From: Hirudinaria manillensis | Taxonomy: Eukaryota; Annelida; Clitellata; Hirudinida; Hirudinidae | Assembly: GCA_034509925.1 (NCBI GenBank) | Contig: CM067528.1 | Location: forward strand, 953,501 to 1,017,500 | Direction: 5' to 3' | DNA: 64,000 nt | Shown: piece after piece, positions 1 to 13,159 of the stretch | Position numbering within the stretch: position 1 is the stretch's first letter | Layout: the number at the start of each line of letters is the position of its first letter | Made by a program: the position numbers and the translations under genes | Notes under the pieces: model-generated | Told to the model about the DNA's origin: nothing | The model's database searches: none | What the model saw: the letters and a program-made list of their open reading frames with translations, nothing else

Positions 1-869
1 GGCCACTCCGGGACACCAATCGGCTTCGCACGCCTTTGCAAATGCGTCTGCAAATCTCGCGGGCTCTGAGATCAATTTCATGTTTCGGACCAAGTGAAAA
101 GATTGCTTGCTTCCTTTTTGTTTTTTTCCATCCTTCCGAAGTCATTCATTTCGTCATCGATGCTTGTGGAAATCTCCCGGGACAACAACAAATATAAAAA
201 TAATAATAATAATAATAATAACTAGTTTTATTTTGTAACTCTATTCGTAGAATAACATCACTTTAAACTATTAAACAATAAACTATTTTTCAGTGCAAGA
301 AGAAATTTTCTATTGAATGTATTTCATAATATTTCATAAACAGAAAAGCTGTTTCTATGCAAGGATTTACAGTTTTACTTAAAATTCGTAAGTATTAAAT
401 AATTCTAATGATAGCCCAGACCAATTTTTTTAAGTCTCAAGCCTTAAAAGCAGGTTGTACGTTCAAGCACAGGGCATTTATTTTCATTAAAATATCCCTT
501 TAAAGTAAAAAAATTTGAAGAAAAAAACTACCTCTACTTAAAAATTCTTTTATAACGTCTTCGCGTCTTCACCTATGAACCCCATCCATGACCTCCAGAT
601 GAACCTTTGAACTGAGGCGCTAAGACGACGCCCGCCTTGTTTTGACCTTTGGAGGCAATCAATTAAGCTGCATTTTTGAAAATGGTGCAGTAATCGAATT
701 AAATTATTTAGAACAATTTTATAATAAATTATTTCTAAAAAGAACCATTTTCAGGCCCTATAAGGGATGTCAAGCGAAATAATGTTTTTAAAAATCTTAG
801 TTTTTCAAATATTCAAGTACTTTTATGAGCAAGCAATAACATCAAATCTAAGCGAATCAAGCGTCGTCG

Positions 870-901
<32 letters not shown>

Positions 902-1267
902 TTCTTCTTCTTCTTCTTCTTCTTCTTCTTCTTCTTCTTCTTCTTCTTCTTCTTCTTCTTCTTCTTCTTCTTCTTCTTCTTCATCGTCACCATCAACATC
1001 ATCAGCGTTGTGGATGGGGTGACCGTGAAAGGTCGTTTTCCAATTTATATTTCCATTACCAGTTTCTTCCTCCGCTCCTCGCCTGCGAAATCATTTCCTT
1101 CAGCCTCTTTTTCCATTTTTCCATGCAGTAAGAAGACCGGTGATCGAGTGGACGATTCATCCGTCATGCGACCGATCCATCCATCGATCAATGGACCGAT
1201 AAGTCTTTAATTCTCGAGGCACAGACAGTTGAAGATGAAACACTATCGTCATTAAGACCACTTCGTT
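1..1267. other. Upstream flank of the GPCR, no gene seen
   Basis: AT-rich DNA with no splice-compatible coding exon that I could recognise. It holds a short (AAT)n run near 200-222 and the large ATC/TTC tract at 863-982. The final 250 bases before the receptor ATG presumably carry its 5' UTR and promoter, but no TATA box or initiator stands out. Confidence 0.5.
863..982. repeat. (ATC)n then (TTC)n compound microsatellite
   Basis: About ten ATC units run directly into about twenty-seven TTC units and end with a few TCA/TCG units. The strand is almost pure pyrimidine over the TTC part, so it could form triplex or slipped structures. The poly-Ile/poly-Phe reading frame through it is an artefact of the repeat. 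Confidence 0.95.
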
Positions 1268-3192
1268 ATGTCGCATGAAGGCTCCCCAACTAACCAGCAC
1301 GGCTCGTTCAACACCACCTCGGCGGACCACTATGGGCCCGCCACTCAGAGGCCGTTGGTGCCGTTCCTGGTTCCCAGTGGTGCCGTATTCGTGCCGATAA
1401 ACGCCTACTTCGTGCCGGCTCTGATCTGCTGTACATTCGCGGTCAACGTCATGGTCTGTTTGGTCCTTCTGAAGCCTCACATCAGATCTACTACCAACAC
1501 GATCCTCACGGCAATGGCCATTGCAGACACGCTGACCGGTCTCTGTCCTCTCCCGTGCTACCTGTACTTCTACACTGCGGGCCACCATAAAGAGTTCGTC
1601 TCCTACGACTGGTGTTACTGTTACTTCTGTCTCACGGACTTCCTTCCCAGCATCTTCCATACGGCATCGGTCTGGTTGACACTAGTACTGGCCATTCAGC
1701 GCTACCTGAGCGTCTGCCATGCTCAGGCTTCGCGCTGGCTTTGCACCATCAGGAATGCCACGATAACGGCCGGGTGTGTCCTGGTGGTTGCCGTGTTGTC
1801 CCAAATCGGTCGTTTCGTGGAAATGGACTATTTCCCCGTCGCACTAAAGTCGAACTTGCTGAGGGATTCGATCGTAACGGCGGATGCCAGAGAGAGCGAT
1901 ATCCTGATCTCCGGACCGACATTTGCCAGCGAAATCAATGACCTGTCAGCCTCTCAAGGTCTCTACGGTTCTAGTAAAGGTTTCTCGAAATTAGACTGTA
2001 AATATTTTAAGAATAAACTATAAATTTACTCATAATTTCTTAAATTAATGTTCACAATTTTAAAAATAACAAAGTCACCATACTTTTATCTTTTAAGCAT
2101 TGCATTGCTTATTGAAAGCCACGATCGGTCGATGATTGTTGAAAAGAAATATCTTGCCATTTGCAATTCACATCGCAGCGAGGTTATTAATCACGGCATT
2201 ATTAAAATAATATCCAAAGAAAATAGCTACAAATCAACAATAGCAATCCTTAGTCTACCAACAACAACAATAACAACAACAACATCAACAAGAATAATAA
2301 TAACAACAATAACGCTTTAGGTATTCGGTGGTCCCGCCGCTTGAAATTTATTGGTTTTCCGAGAAAGACGTTTCCGTGAAACATTAATAACCTTCAGTCA
2401 TCCTTCTGAAGAGACATTTTTTCACAATTATTTTTAGAGGTCGTCTCGGTCGCAATAAAATCCCAGCTGCCGACTTCGGCTCTTCCCGGCTACAGTGACT
2501 ACGTTGTCGGCTGCAGTTACGCCATGAAGAAAGCTCTGGAGCCGATTCAGCATTTGTACTTCAACGCCTACTATCTCTTTCGCATCTTCTTCATCCACTT
2601 CATTCCTTGCATGACCTTGATAGTCATCAACGGCATTCTCCTGAAGACGATGCGCGAGGGACAGACCAGAAGGACTCGACTGCTGAAGATGAACCGGCTG
2701 AGCGAATCGCGCCGGCTAGCCGAAATCAATCGGACGACGCTCATGTTGGTCATAGTGGTGGCTCTGTTCCTAGTCGTGGAGGTACCCAGTGCCATCATAT
2801 TCATCCTTCACGTCCTTCAAAACAGCTTCGGCTTGGTGCCGCTAATAAGCTACACTAACGCCGAATGCGTCACCACGATCGTCAACTTGATCATCCTACT
2901 CAGTTACCCCATGAATTTTTTCATCTACTGCGCCATGAGTACCCAGTTCAGGGCCGGTTTCGTCCAGCTCTTCAGGAGAAGTCCAGTCTCCTCTGAGGAC
3001 GTCAAGGCGAGGAACGGCCGCTGTCCGGAAGCACCGGCCAAGGGCCGTAGCCGGAGTTGCACCGAAAATGCTCTCGTCGAGACTATGGGAAATTCCAGCA
3101 AGAAATCGAGAGTGGAAATCTCCAAACGGGGTATCAAGAGAGCCACCGTTTCGGCTCATACAGTCGTAGGCAGTCAATCATTGGTCGTATAA
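1268..3192 (+). CDS. Rhodopsin-family peptide GPCR, sex peptide / myoinhibitory peptide receptor type
   Basis: Two coding exons, 1268-1958 and 2438-3192, joined in phase 1, give 481 aa ending at TAA. The extracellular N-terminus has an NTT glycosylation site. TM1 begins near residue 45 (FVPALICCTFAVNVMVCLVL). TM2 carries the conserved Asp in MAIADTLTG. TM3 ends in QRYLSVCHA where most family A receptors have DRY; Q-R-Y-x-x-V-C-H-A is typical of the insect sex peptide receptor/MIP receptor group. TM5 has HFIPCMTLIVIN, and TM7 ends NFFIYCAMSTQFR in place of NPxxY. The second extracellular loop is long with a Cys for the TM3 disulphide. The 3' part is a Ser/Lys/Arg-rich cytoplasmic tail. It is an integral plasma-membrane receptor, probably Gi/o coupled by family analogy. 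An upstream non-coding exon is possible. Group assignment is firm; the ligand is inferred. Confidence 0.88.
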
Positions 3193-4821
3193 TTAAGAAT
3201 TATTGTTTTCCAGTCCTTGCAAAGAAGTATTATCGTCTGAGTATAATGGTATTTTTTTTCCTTCTTCTGGAAAGCTAATATTTCTAAATTTCCAGAATAG
3301 CAGGGTGTGGTTTCGGAGAATTTATCAAACATCCATCACTGACCGGGGGTTTTTGAGAGTGAATAATGTCTTTAATTTTTGTGTTTCCGAAAGGAAGGGC
3401 TACTCCAGTGTGCTTTTCACGTGTTCAAAAAGTGGCAAAAGTTTAAAAAATGTCGAATTACTTCCCTAAAACTAAAAACTAAATTAATCCAATTTTTGTT
3501 TAATGAATGTTTAATGGAGTATTTTCGAATATTAAAAATATGTATAATATTTATAATAATCGTCCCAATCTGGCTACTCCTCTTCGTTATTCCAGTTTGC
3601 CGCTTTTAAATGATTCGCTTGAACAAACTTATATCAAATTATCACCGACGAAATTGCAAAACATTTCATTGGCAATAAATTGGAAATATTTTTAACATTT
3701 TCTCGAAAAAAAAATAAATTTTCAAAGCGATTTCTTTTGGTCGAAATTTTAGGAAATGCGATTTTCAAGAAAACAGTAATGGAGGTGTTTTTCTTTGAAA
3801 GCAATTTTTATTTCAATTTCAATGGAACCATCCAATCCCTCCGGCTTTAGACCCAGGTAGGTTGAATAGGCCGGAGACTAGGGCCGAATTAGAGCGTGTC
3901 CAATGGACATTCAATTAGCAATGAATAATTAATGAGACGTTAATGAGATGCTAATGAGCTTTTGACGAGTTGCAGATAAGATGTTAATGAGCTTGTTAGC
4001 GTCTTAGATAGGCAACGAAAAGCCGTTTACGGAAGATGGTGTGAGAAAAATTATAATTCAAATAATATTATGAAATAATAATAATTATTAAATCATAGTT
4101 AAAAATAATTTTAAAAATATTACGACAAAACATTTGTGGAATGATGAAAACTGAAAATTATTTCCAACAATTATTTTGAAATAATTGTTCAAAAAGAAGG
4201 AAAATACATTTGTCAGGACTTTTACGTACATCGACGTTAACTTTGGAATCTTTTGATCATTTTAAAATTTTTATCGTTTCGAAATTTTGCCTTGAAAATG
4301 TCGATTTTAAAAAAGATATTAGCTTTTATATTTGAAAATTAATTAAAATTTTTAATTCTATACAAAATAATTTGTCAATAATAGTAATAATAATAATTTA
4401 ATTATCAACACTAACATACCTCATCATCATCATCATTATCGTCATCGTTTCACTAATGGAATGATATTATACAAAATTATCACATAAACATCGCTTATCG
4501 TAATCATACCAGAAAGTCCCAATTTGTTGCAAAAAACAAAAATTTATTTATTGAGAAGGGTTGGTGTTGGTGTTGGCACTTTTTGGCTCGTAAATCGCAG
4601 TCCGTAGTCCCCTGTGATAACCTTTTTTGTCTCCGATTCTCATGGCCCGCTGTCCACAGGTTGGATAGTTCAGTACTGGGATGACACGATAAGGTCTTTA
4701 CTCCATTCCAGGCATGTTTATGTCTCTTTCGGTTTTAATTAAGTGCAATTTTAGGCGATAAAATGTATCGTTTAAAATTATAGTTGAAAGTATTTTCATT
4801 TTTTAATATTATTATTAATAC

Positions 4822-5053
<232 letters not shown>

Positions 5054-6872
5054 GCCCAGTGACAGTCATATTTCTCTGCGTTTCCAGCTTTTAAAGAGCC
5101 AATAATTTGTGACGAAAGTCGCATTTAAAATCCCGCCATTTTTACTGCTTCGTTAAGTTCGTCTGCTTCCTCGGGCGCCATGATCGCCTGCGTTTAGAAA
5201 ATAATTTCAGGGCAATTTATATTTTACGAATTAATTTTAAATATTATTTTATGTCGGCAAGAGAAACGCAAAACAAGGGAAAAGGTACCATTTTTAAGAG
5301 TGATTTTGTGAATAATAATTTTTATTATGAATTATTCAAGCAACAATATATTATCAAGTCTTAAGTGGATGTTGATTTACACACAACAACAAGAGACTTC
5401 TCTTCGCAATTAACATTGCAGACTTTTGCATTGCGTTGAATAAAAAGGATTTACAATTGTTAGTCACGTTTGCCTTTTTCAACACAGTGAATGCAACTTT
5501 TTAACTTCACAACAATAACAACAACAATTCTCAACAATGAAAATAACAACAATAACAATGACAACAATAATAACAATAATAATAATAATAAATTAAATAG
5601 TAAAATTCCATAGAAGAACCCACAATGATGCCTCTGTACGACTGAGCCCATAAAGAAGACTTTGTTTCTGAATTGGAGACCCTGGGTCCTTGATTTAGGG
5701 AACTGCAGCACAGGAAGATAAGAAGACCGACGGACAGACTTATACGACAACAACGGATACCGGTGCATGGTTGGTTACGAAATGGGTATTGATGGACGGA
5801 TATGAAATGGATAATGATGGATGGATACGTCGCGAAAAAGAGATTGATGCACGGATCGGTGTGCCATGGGTATTGATATGGGTACGAATTGAGTCCGACC
5901 GACTCGGACTGCCAAGGATTATATACCTTTGGGTATCGGGTGTCAACCAAGATGGCAGAATGTGGAGACAGAATATCGTATTCGTTGGCAAGAAGTTCCT
6001 GCAACTCTTCAACGTTGAGCAGTTATAAAATACATTGGAAGATAATAATAATAATAATATTTTCTTTCAGTTTAAACGACTTCAAATTAAACGATGTACA
6101 AAGAAAAGTTTCTCATTTTTTTCTCATCTATTTTGCTATTATTCATTATTTTCAATACAACTTGAAAGTGAATCTTTAACAATTATACTTATCAATAATT
6201 AGCCTAGTAATATTTTCTGACAAGTGCCTCATAATCAATGATTCGTTAATTAATATTATAATTATCATTTTATCAATTAATAATTCCAGTCAATAAAGGT
6301 AGAGGTCATCGGCTCCACCTTTTTTTATATACAGCGAGACGAGGCAGCAGAAACATTTTATGAAAAATACAAAAAAAAAACTGAAAAGAAATAATTGATC
6401 ATTATGGCGCTTCCACATCAAAAGATTATTCTATGAAGTTAGCGCCACGTCGTTAGGAATTTTCCATTTTGGGTAACGTTTTCTTTAATCCTTAGAAGTC
6501 CAAGAGTATCCAAAAATGGATGGCGTATCGGTTTGAAGGTCAGCCATCGTCATCGTCATCTCCATCATCAAGTTATCATCACATTTCTCTTGATGGTTTG
6601 TTTTTTAACCAATTTTAAAACATTTATATTTTTTTTAATTTTGAAACTAGTAAATCGTAACAAAAATTAAAATCGCCAGGTTTTGAATTCTCAGAAAACT
6701 TCTGATATCCACATTTTGAAACAAAAATCCGTGAATCATTTGTTGCCGAATTACATTTATTTCAGGCATTTTTTGTGCGAAAAGACAGCAAATAATTAAG
6801 AATACATACGATGAGAAATGCAAAATAATTTTTAAAAAAATGGACTCTTATAATGGTTGTTAATTGTTCACA

Positions 6873-7119
6873 GTCCATCGGTCACCTGCCATCATCGTCC
6901 GTGCAGACGACATCGGTCTGTCATGACGAGTGTCATGAAAGAGTCATCCGTGACATGAACCTCCGTGATGACAAGCATCACGGAAGGAATGAGTCCGAAC
7001 ATTTACATCACGCCATGCAGTGCAAAACGTACCGCGACATGCAACATCAACAAAGTCGTCCCAAATTCAATTCTTCCGGCGTTGAATATAAACTAAAAAA
7101 AACTCATTCTTTCGGTTAA
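6873..7119 (+). other. Possible terminal exon of an unrecognised gene
   Basis: A 3' splice-site-like sequence (tgttcacag) precedes 82 open codons to a TAA. The segment is His/Asp/Arg/Ser-rich, begins SIGHLPSSSVQTTSVCHDEC and has base composition clearly less AT-rich than its surroundings. It includes a perfect 9-bp inverted repeat with a 5-nt loop (6962-6984, tccgtgatg / catcacgga). I recognise no domain and find no matching upstream exon, so it could equally be a structured non-coding element or a relic. Confidence 0.25.
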
Positions 7120-7554
7120 TTTCTGACAGTCCTAGGGTCAGTAGTTTGTGTTGTTGGTCAGCAAAATATTTTCAAACAACGACGACGACGTCAAGAGAAG
7201 TTAATGATTTTTCTTTTTTTCAATAATAATTTTACTGAATTCAATCTCAAAAAAAAATGAAAGAAAAATAAAATAAAATAAAACAGAAAATAGGAAAATA
7301 ATCAAAGGAAGTCAACGTTGAGAGAAATCATCTCAACACTTGGTTGCAATTAATGAACATCATCTTCAAAGAGAAATTTTAAATTAAACGATTCAAGAAT
7401 ATTTTACATTTGTTGACAAATATATAAAAAAAAAATTCAGTTTTAAATTTCACACCAAAAAAGTTAATTTAAAATGAAATGAATAAATAAATACATAAAT
7501 AGATAAATAAATAAACGAAATATGAAAAAAAAAAGACAATTAACAACAATAATT

Positions 7555-7588
<34 letters not shown>

Positions 7589-7611
7589 CGATAATAATAA
7601 TAATAAAACAT

Positions 7612-10600
7612 TTAAAAATCCAGGAATTCATCTCCGTACAGAAATTCTTCTGACTTTTCCAGCTCCTCTTCATCGTAATTATCAAAGTTACAGCTGTCAG
7701 TTTCACTTGTCATGTTAGGAACGTAGGGAGCATCGACCTAGGTTAACGTTATCAATTATGATTATTATTTTCCAAATTATCTATGTTTTCCGTTGTTATC
7801 ATTCTTGTTGTTATTAATATTATTATTATTATTATTATTATTATTTAATTATGATAGAGTAGTAATAGTAATTATAATAACGTAATATACAAGTGTTATG
7901 TCATGATTGAGTTTTATTTTAAATTATTAATAATAAGAAGAAGAATAAAAATAACAATAATATTAATCATAAAACATTCCCTCACCTTCCTGTAAAATAG
8001 GGCCGCCCAATCAGTGCCGTTGAACCATGGATGACCTTTAACCTCGTTGGCTCCGCCCCTCGAGCAGCCACACCTCTGGGTCACGTCAACCCGCAGAAGG
8101 CGTCTGACGAGGTCATTGAGTTCTTCGCTGAAGGAGCCTGGCACCCATAACTGGGTTCATTGGAAAAAAAAAATGGAGGGAATCGTTTAGTCAAGTCAAG
8201 TTAAGATATTTATTATCGCTCATGATTTCGTTCGCAATTTTTATTTTTTATTTTTGTTTTAAACCAAAATGAATCCGCAATTATATTGTTTATTATTGTA
8301 ATGTTTTTTTTAATAATTTAATGTAATTTAATTGCTTTAAATTCAATAGTTTTAAAATTTTGATTGTTAAGCGCTATATGATGCACGATATTATGTTATG
8401 TACCAAGAGAGAATATAATTGCAGATCTAATCGAAAATCTTTTTTTTTTAAATAATTTAAATATATTAAGAATTCATTATTATTGCAGAAATAATGACAA
8501 AAACATCAAAAATCAAAAAGAAAAATTAAAATTAAGACATCAAAAATTCTGCCTCGTTTAGAAAAAAAGACATTGAAGAGACAACCAAATTCTAAGAAAA
8601 TGAACAGCAATTTCCCGGATGAATTGGGAAAAATTTCCCTTTCAGAATGTCTCTCGAAAAGAGCTTCCCCTTCTGGAGAGTCGCTCCAAAGGTCAGGGTT
8701 AGGTTTAGGGTTAGGTCACCTCACGCATAGAGTAGTTCACCCCCATCCATAAGGTCACCCATGCCCTCCTACCCTAAATGAACTCGTCATTTCCAACTCA
8801 CCCTTCCGCTGACAATATTCTCGAATCTTTCCATGGATTCTTCGGCCGCAAACGGAGCGTAACCGGCCGCCATTTCGTATATGAGGACGCCCAGTGACCA
8901 CCAATCAACCGATTTGCCGTAACCCTGAAAATGCTTTTAAACGTTGCAATTTCGTTCAGGCTCAGGGTTAGGATTAGGGTTATGGTTATGGTTAGGGTTA
9001 GGGCTAGGATTAGGATTAGGGTTAGGATTAGGGTTAGGGTTAGGGTTAGGGTTAGGATTAGGGTTAGGGCTAGGGTTAGGATTAGGGTTAGGATTGGGGC
9101 TAAAGCTAGATCTAGTGTATCTCGATAACACTTATTTGTTATTTCGTAACGATTGAAGATTTAATTCCATGGATAAATAAATAAAGGATTGCTACATTTA
9201 TTTATTTCATTTTATTAAATTAATTAAATTATTTATTTATTTTTAATTTTCTGGTTATTGGTATCTATAAAATTATTTAAAGTCGCCCATAACATACTTT
9301 GTTCATAATCATTTCAGGTGCCAGATAATCCGGTGTACCACAGAGGGTGTAGGTGTGTCTGGTCGCTTTCTTGGCAAATCCAAAATCGGCGACCTAAATG
9401 TCATTAAATTGGTGTCATTTTTAAAAAAAATTATTCTACTAATTACTTTATTAATAATAGGAATCCATGTTTACTTCGCCTCATAAGTTACGCACACAAA
9501 ACTTTACAACAAAACAAATGCCAATTATTTTACACGAATGAAATCATATTGTAATAATTAAATTTAAATTTATTACACTTTAAACTACAATTTATTACAA
9601 TTTTAATTGCAATTTATTACAATTTAAATTACAATTTTCATTATATTTTAAATTACTGGTATATAATAATCACCATATATTATAATCACGATACCTTGAT
9701 GTAACCCCTATGATCAAGGAGAATATTTTCTGGCTTCAAGTCTCTGTAAAGGACATCGACGCTGTGTAGAAATTCCAGCACCATCACCACTTGGGCGGCA
9801 TAAAAGGCACTCATCTTTTCACTGGAAAAACATATTCGACGTCAACATTTGCTCAAAAATTGGTCGATCGATCAACCAATCAATCATTTTACCATTCATT
9901 TTCTTATGTTTTATTAAAAATCACGTCATTATAATTATTATTATTATTTTTATTATTATTATTTCAAGGAACGAATTTTTGCATCTGTCTGGAGAGATTT
10001 TTCTAAAATTTTTTCTGATGTTAAATAATTCCGCCATTTTCTTCCTCAATCGAATAATATCTTTTCAGGACAATTTTATTCGGAATTAAAGGCTTTAGGT
10101 GCCAACTCTGATCATTCAATCCAACGATTCAAAGTCGATCCAACATAAAAAAATATATTTTTCAAAATCTATGGATTTCCCGGTCTAATCCCATAGTGGC
10201 TGGTTTTTCCAGATGTCAGGGTGCATAATGGGCCTCAGAACCTTAAGCCGCAACTTGCCAACCGAGATTAGTTGGAATAAATCCGAAAAAAAAATTATTA
10301 TATTTATATATATTTTTTTTTGTTTCTGCTTCCTAATTCTTAATATCAATGAGTCACCATTGGGAACCCCATTAATCCCGTGTGCCGAGCAGAAGAAGAA
10401 AAAGATTAAAGTAAAGAATGAGGAAGTGAAAGAACGAATGCTAAGAGGATAGACTGTGGAGACTGACCCCGGTTGAGTGTAGAATGACGGGAGATGGGTT
10501 GGGGGGTTAGGGATAAATTGTGGTTAGGGGTTGGGGTGGTTTGAGGGGTGGAGTAGAAAAAGTACTCACGTGAATTTCCTTCTACTCCTGAGCAGGGTGA

Positions 10601-11076
10601 AGAGCTCTCCTCCGCAGCAATATTCCATGGCCATGTACAGGTTGGTGTTGTCCTGTTTAAAAGAAATATTATTCATGATGATGATGACGATGACTATAAT
10701 GATGATGACGAGAAGGATGATGCTGATGATAATGGAAACAATGATGACGACAAGGATGATGGCAATGATGACTTACTATGACTTACCATGAAATGATGTT
10801 CCAATTTGACTATGAACGGGAAATCGATGGAACTGAGAATTCTCTTTTCGTTCAGCGTGTGTTCGACTTGATTGGTTTTCACGACCTGTTAATTAGTGCA
10901 CATTATCATCATCATCATCATCAAGTTATTATTAAATTATAAAAATTATTGTGAATTAATGTTCATATGTACTGTTTACGTTGTCGGTTCTATTCAGTTC
11001 TCATCGAACCATTTGTTTAAATCAATATCAGCCATTTAAATGTATAAAGAACTTTTTTCTCAAAAATCAAGCTAAA

Positions 11077-11121
<45 letters not shown>

Positions 11122-13159
11122 ACTCTTGGTGTTATTGTTAAACTCTTAAATTAAGTTATTAATTGAAGTAATTTAATAAACTAAATTCAATAAATTTAAA
11201 TTTCGTTCCAGAGATGCCAGGCCAAATTATTACCCTCTCCTTGCTGAGTATCTTCACAGCAAAGACCTCCCTCGTGTCTCTGTACTTGGTGACCCCTACC
11301 CTGCCAAAGGATCCTGTGCCCACCGTCTTGAGCCAATCAAAGTCTTCTATGGACATCTCCAAAGACTGACGATGACGTACGAAATTAATTATTAATTTAT
11401 TTATTTATTTATTTATGAATTTATTTACTTATTTATTTATTTATTTATTCATTTATTAATTTATTTATTTATAAATGATGACATTAATATTAATAAGATG
11501 GCAGGTGACATTAAGAATTGATAAGATGATGAAGAATTGTATTTTGTAGTTTGTTTTAAATATAGATTTCTATTCACGACACATTATTTATAAAATGTTC
11601 TTTGGTAATGTTGGAAAATCCCAGGAGATGCTAATGAATATGTAATGAGGTTAAATTAATGAATAATTAATTGTTCTCTCAATCAACATATCCAATAAAA
11701 CGCTGAATGAATATTTTTCATGTGTGTGTGGTTTTTGCATCACCTTTGAATTTGCACCGTATTTCTGGTGGAATTCTTCTTTAAGACGGGCAAGGGAAGA
11801 TTTGTCTGCAAATAAAATTTATTTAAATAAATTATTTGATAAAATTTAATTAATAAATTATTTAAAATATATCCCCGAAATTAATTTCAAATATAACAAA
11901 ATTATCAAAAAACAAAGATGGTCGCACTGCCAGCAAGAACATCAAAAAATATTTTTGTACGATCAAATGAATTAAAGTAAAATAATTTGATGTTAAAATA
12001 CAGATGTAATGCTTAACTAAAGTAACCGATTGTAACTTCTCCTAATCACTAACATACAATTACGTGTAACTTTGTTTATTCGGGCCCAGCTGTCATTACC
12101 CAGACAGATGAGCCTTTCATGAATGAATTGAAATGCAGTCAAGTTGTCAACAATCTCAAGCAAGTCATTGTCGTCTAAGAGTTTCATCTGTTCAAGCGCT
12201 AGATAAATGGCTGTTCATCTTTTGCAAACTTCTGAACATGACTCCACAGAAATGAACATTAAAAAAGAAAAAGTCGAATGTTAAGACCGTGGTGACGATG
12301 ACTTTAAAAAGATTTAATCCTACTATTATTTCAGGTGCACTAAAGCTTGAAATTAAAAATAAATTAAATGGTATTTGAGTCATTTAATAACAAGAAAAAA
12401 CGTAATCAGTTTTCGTAGTAGCTCAGCGAGTGATATTCTCGCTTCCTCGTTTGTGACTGTTCAGTGTCAGAATTTAGAACTCACTTGAAGTGCTTTGGGC
12501 AGGGCATTAGCCTCGTATTCATGAAAAATGCTTTTTCTACCAACAGCTATGCTAAGAATTGCAAAGACAATAACAACAATATCAACGGCAACGACTACAC
12601 TAACAATGGCCACCGATAATAATCGAGACTGCTGCAACAACAATGATAATAGCTGGCAGTCCAGCATATCTGAGATACTATCCTTAGAGTACTGAGCGAT
12701 TTGTATCCAGTATCGAATATCGAATTGTCAAACATTAAGGTATCGACTTGATAAGCCATTAGCAATGTACTTCAGTCGATCTGTTGTAAACTCAAGTGCC
12801 TGTCCTAATGAAACCAACGAGAGCCAGATATCGGCAGCCTTTGGGGTCTATATGTGGGGCATTTCTATGACTTTACTGCAGTCAATGAATAGCCATCCAT
12901 CCATCAACTGCCATCAAAGGGACGATTATTGTCCTTTATCTCTAGCGCATCCATCGAAATTCTACACCTCTATCTGCCCAAATTTCAACAATAATCCGTC
13001 CACCACCCCATGGAAGTACCACCCACTCACATGCATTCTCCTGGTCTCTGTTGATTGAACTGAGTCTTCTTAGTTTGGCTCTGATGCCGTCAAAGAAGGA
13101 TACACTTGATTTTCTCACGGACATGTTCTCATCGCCAGACTTGTGAGATATGAACACCT
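7612..13159 (-). CDS. Kinase A: cAMP-dependent protein kinase catalytic-subunit-like Ser/Thr kinase
   Basis: Ten exons on the minus strand: 13159-13031, 11805-11744, 11365-11234, 10885-10787, 10652-10570, 9821-9695, 9393-9298, 8924-8802, 8150-7986 and 7737-7612; all phases agree. The likely start is the Met of [11 protein letters not shown] inside the first listed exon, though an exon farther upstream is not excluded. Motifs in order: A-helix exon, glycine loop [13 protein letters not shown], Glu of [24 protein letters not shown], activation loop [24 protein letters not shown], and C-tail ending EFLDF (FxxF hydrophobic motif). It keeps every catalytic residue, the activation-loop Thr and the three acidic residues that read P-2/P-3 Arg, so it is the closest to canonical PKA-C here. 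Oddities: Tyr replaces the regulatory-subunit-docking Trp, there is no Gly2 for myristoylation, and the N-terminus carries RKSS and RRLSS motifs that could themselves be PKA sites. Its introns hold a TTAGGG tract and a SINE-like segment. Confidence 0.9.
8964..9099. repeat. Interstitial telomere-like TTAGGG tract
   Basis: About 20 units of GGTTAG/GGATTA/GGGCTA variants, dominated by TTAGGG, lie inside an intron of kinase A (between 8924 and 9298). Smaller TTAGGG-like patches occur at 8693-8716 and, as CCCTAA, near 13480-13490. TTAGGG is the ancestral animal telomere repeat. The degeneracy indicates an old interstitial insertion and not a chromosome end. Confidence 0.9.
11078..11120. repeat. 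(AAT)n microsatellite
   Basis: About fourteen AAT units in a kinase A intron. A (TTTA)n/(ATTT)n patch of similar size follows at about 11395-11472 in the next intron. Confidence 0.9.
12419..12480 (+). mobile_element. Possible tRNA-derived SINE head
   Basis: The sequence TAGCTCAGCGAG at 12419-12430 matches 11 of 12 positions of the RNA polymerase III A-box consensus. It is followed by a stem-like region (GCGAGtgatattCTCGC, 12426-12441) as in tRNA-derived SINEs. A convincing B box is not visible and no target-site duplication was identified. It lies in the first intron of kinase A, on the opposite strand. Low certainty. Confidence 0.25.

Noticed and set aside
767-1210. 147-codon open frame with poly-Ile and poly-Phe
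   Set aside because: Most of it is the ATC/TTC repeat at 863-982; there is no domain and no splice context.
1157-1660. 167-codon minus-strand open frame opposite the receptor exon
   Set aside because: It is a shadow of the GPCR coding exon; the plus strand has clear transmembrane and family motifs.
8931-9156. Open frames of alternating Gly-Leu / Asn-Pro / Arg-Val
   Set aside because: They are translations of the telomere-like repeat.
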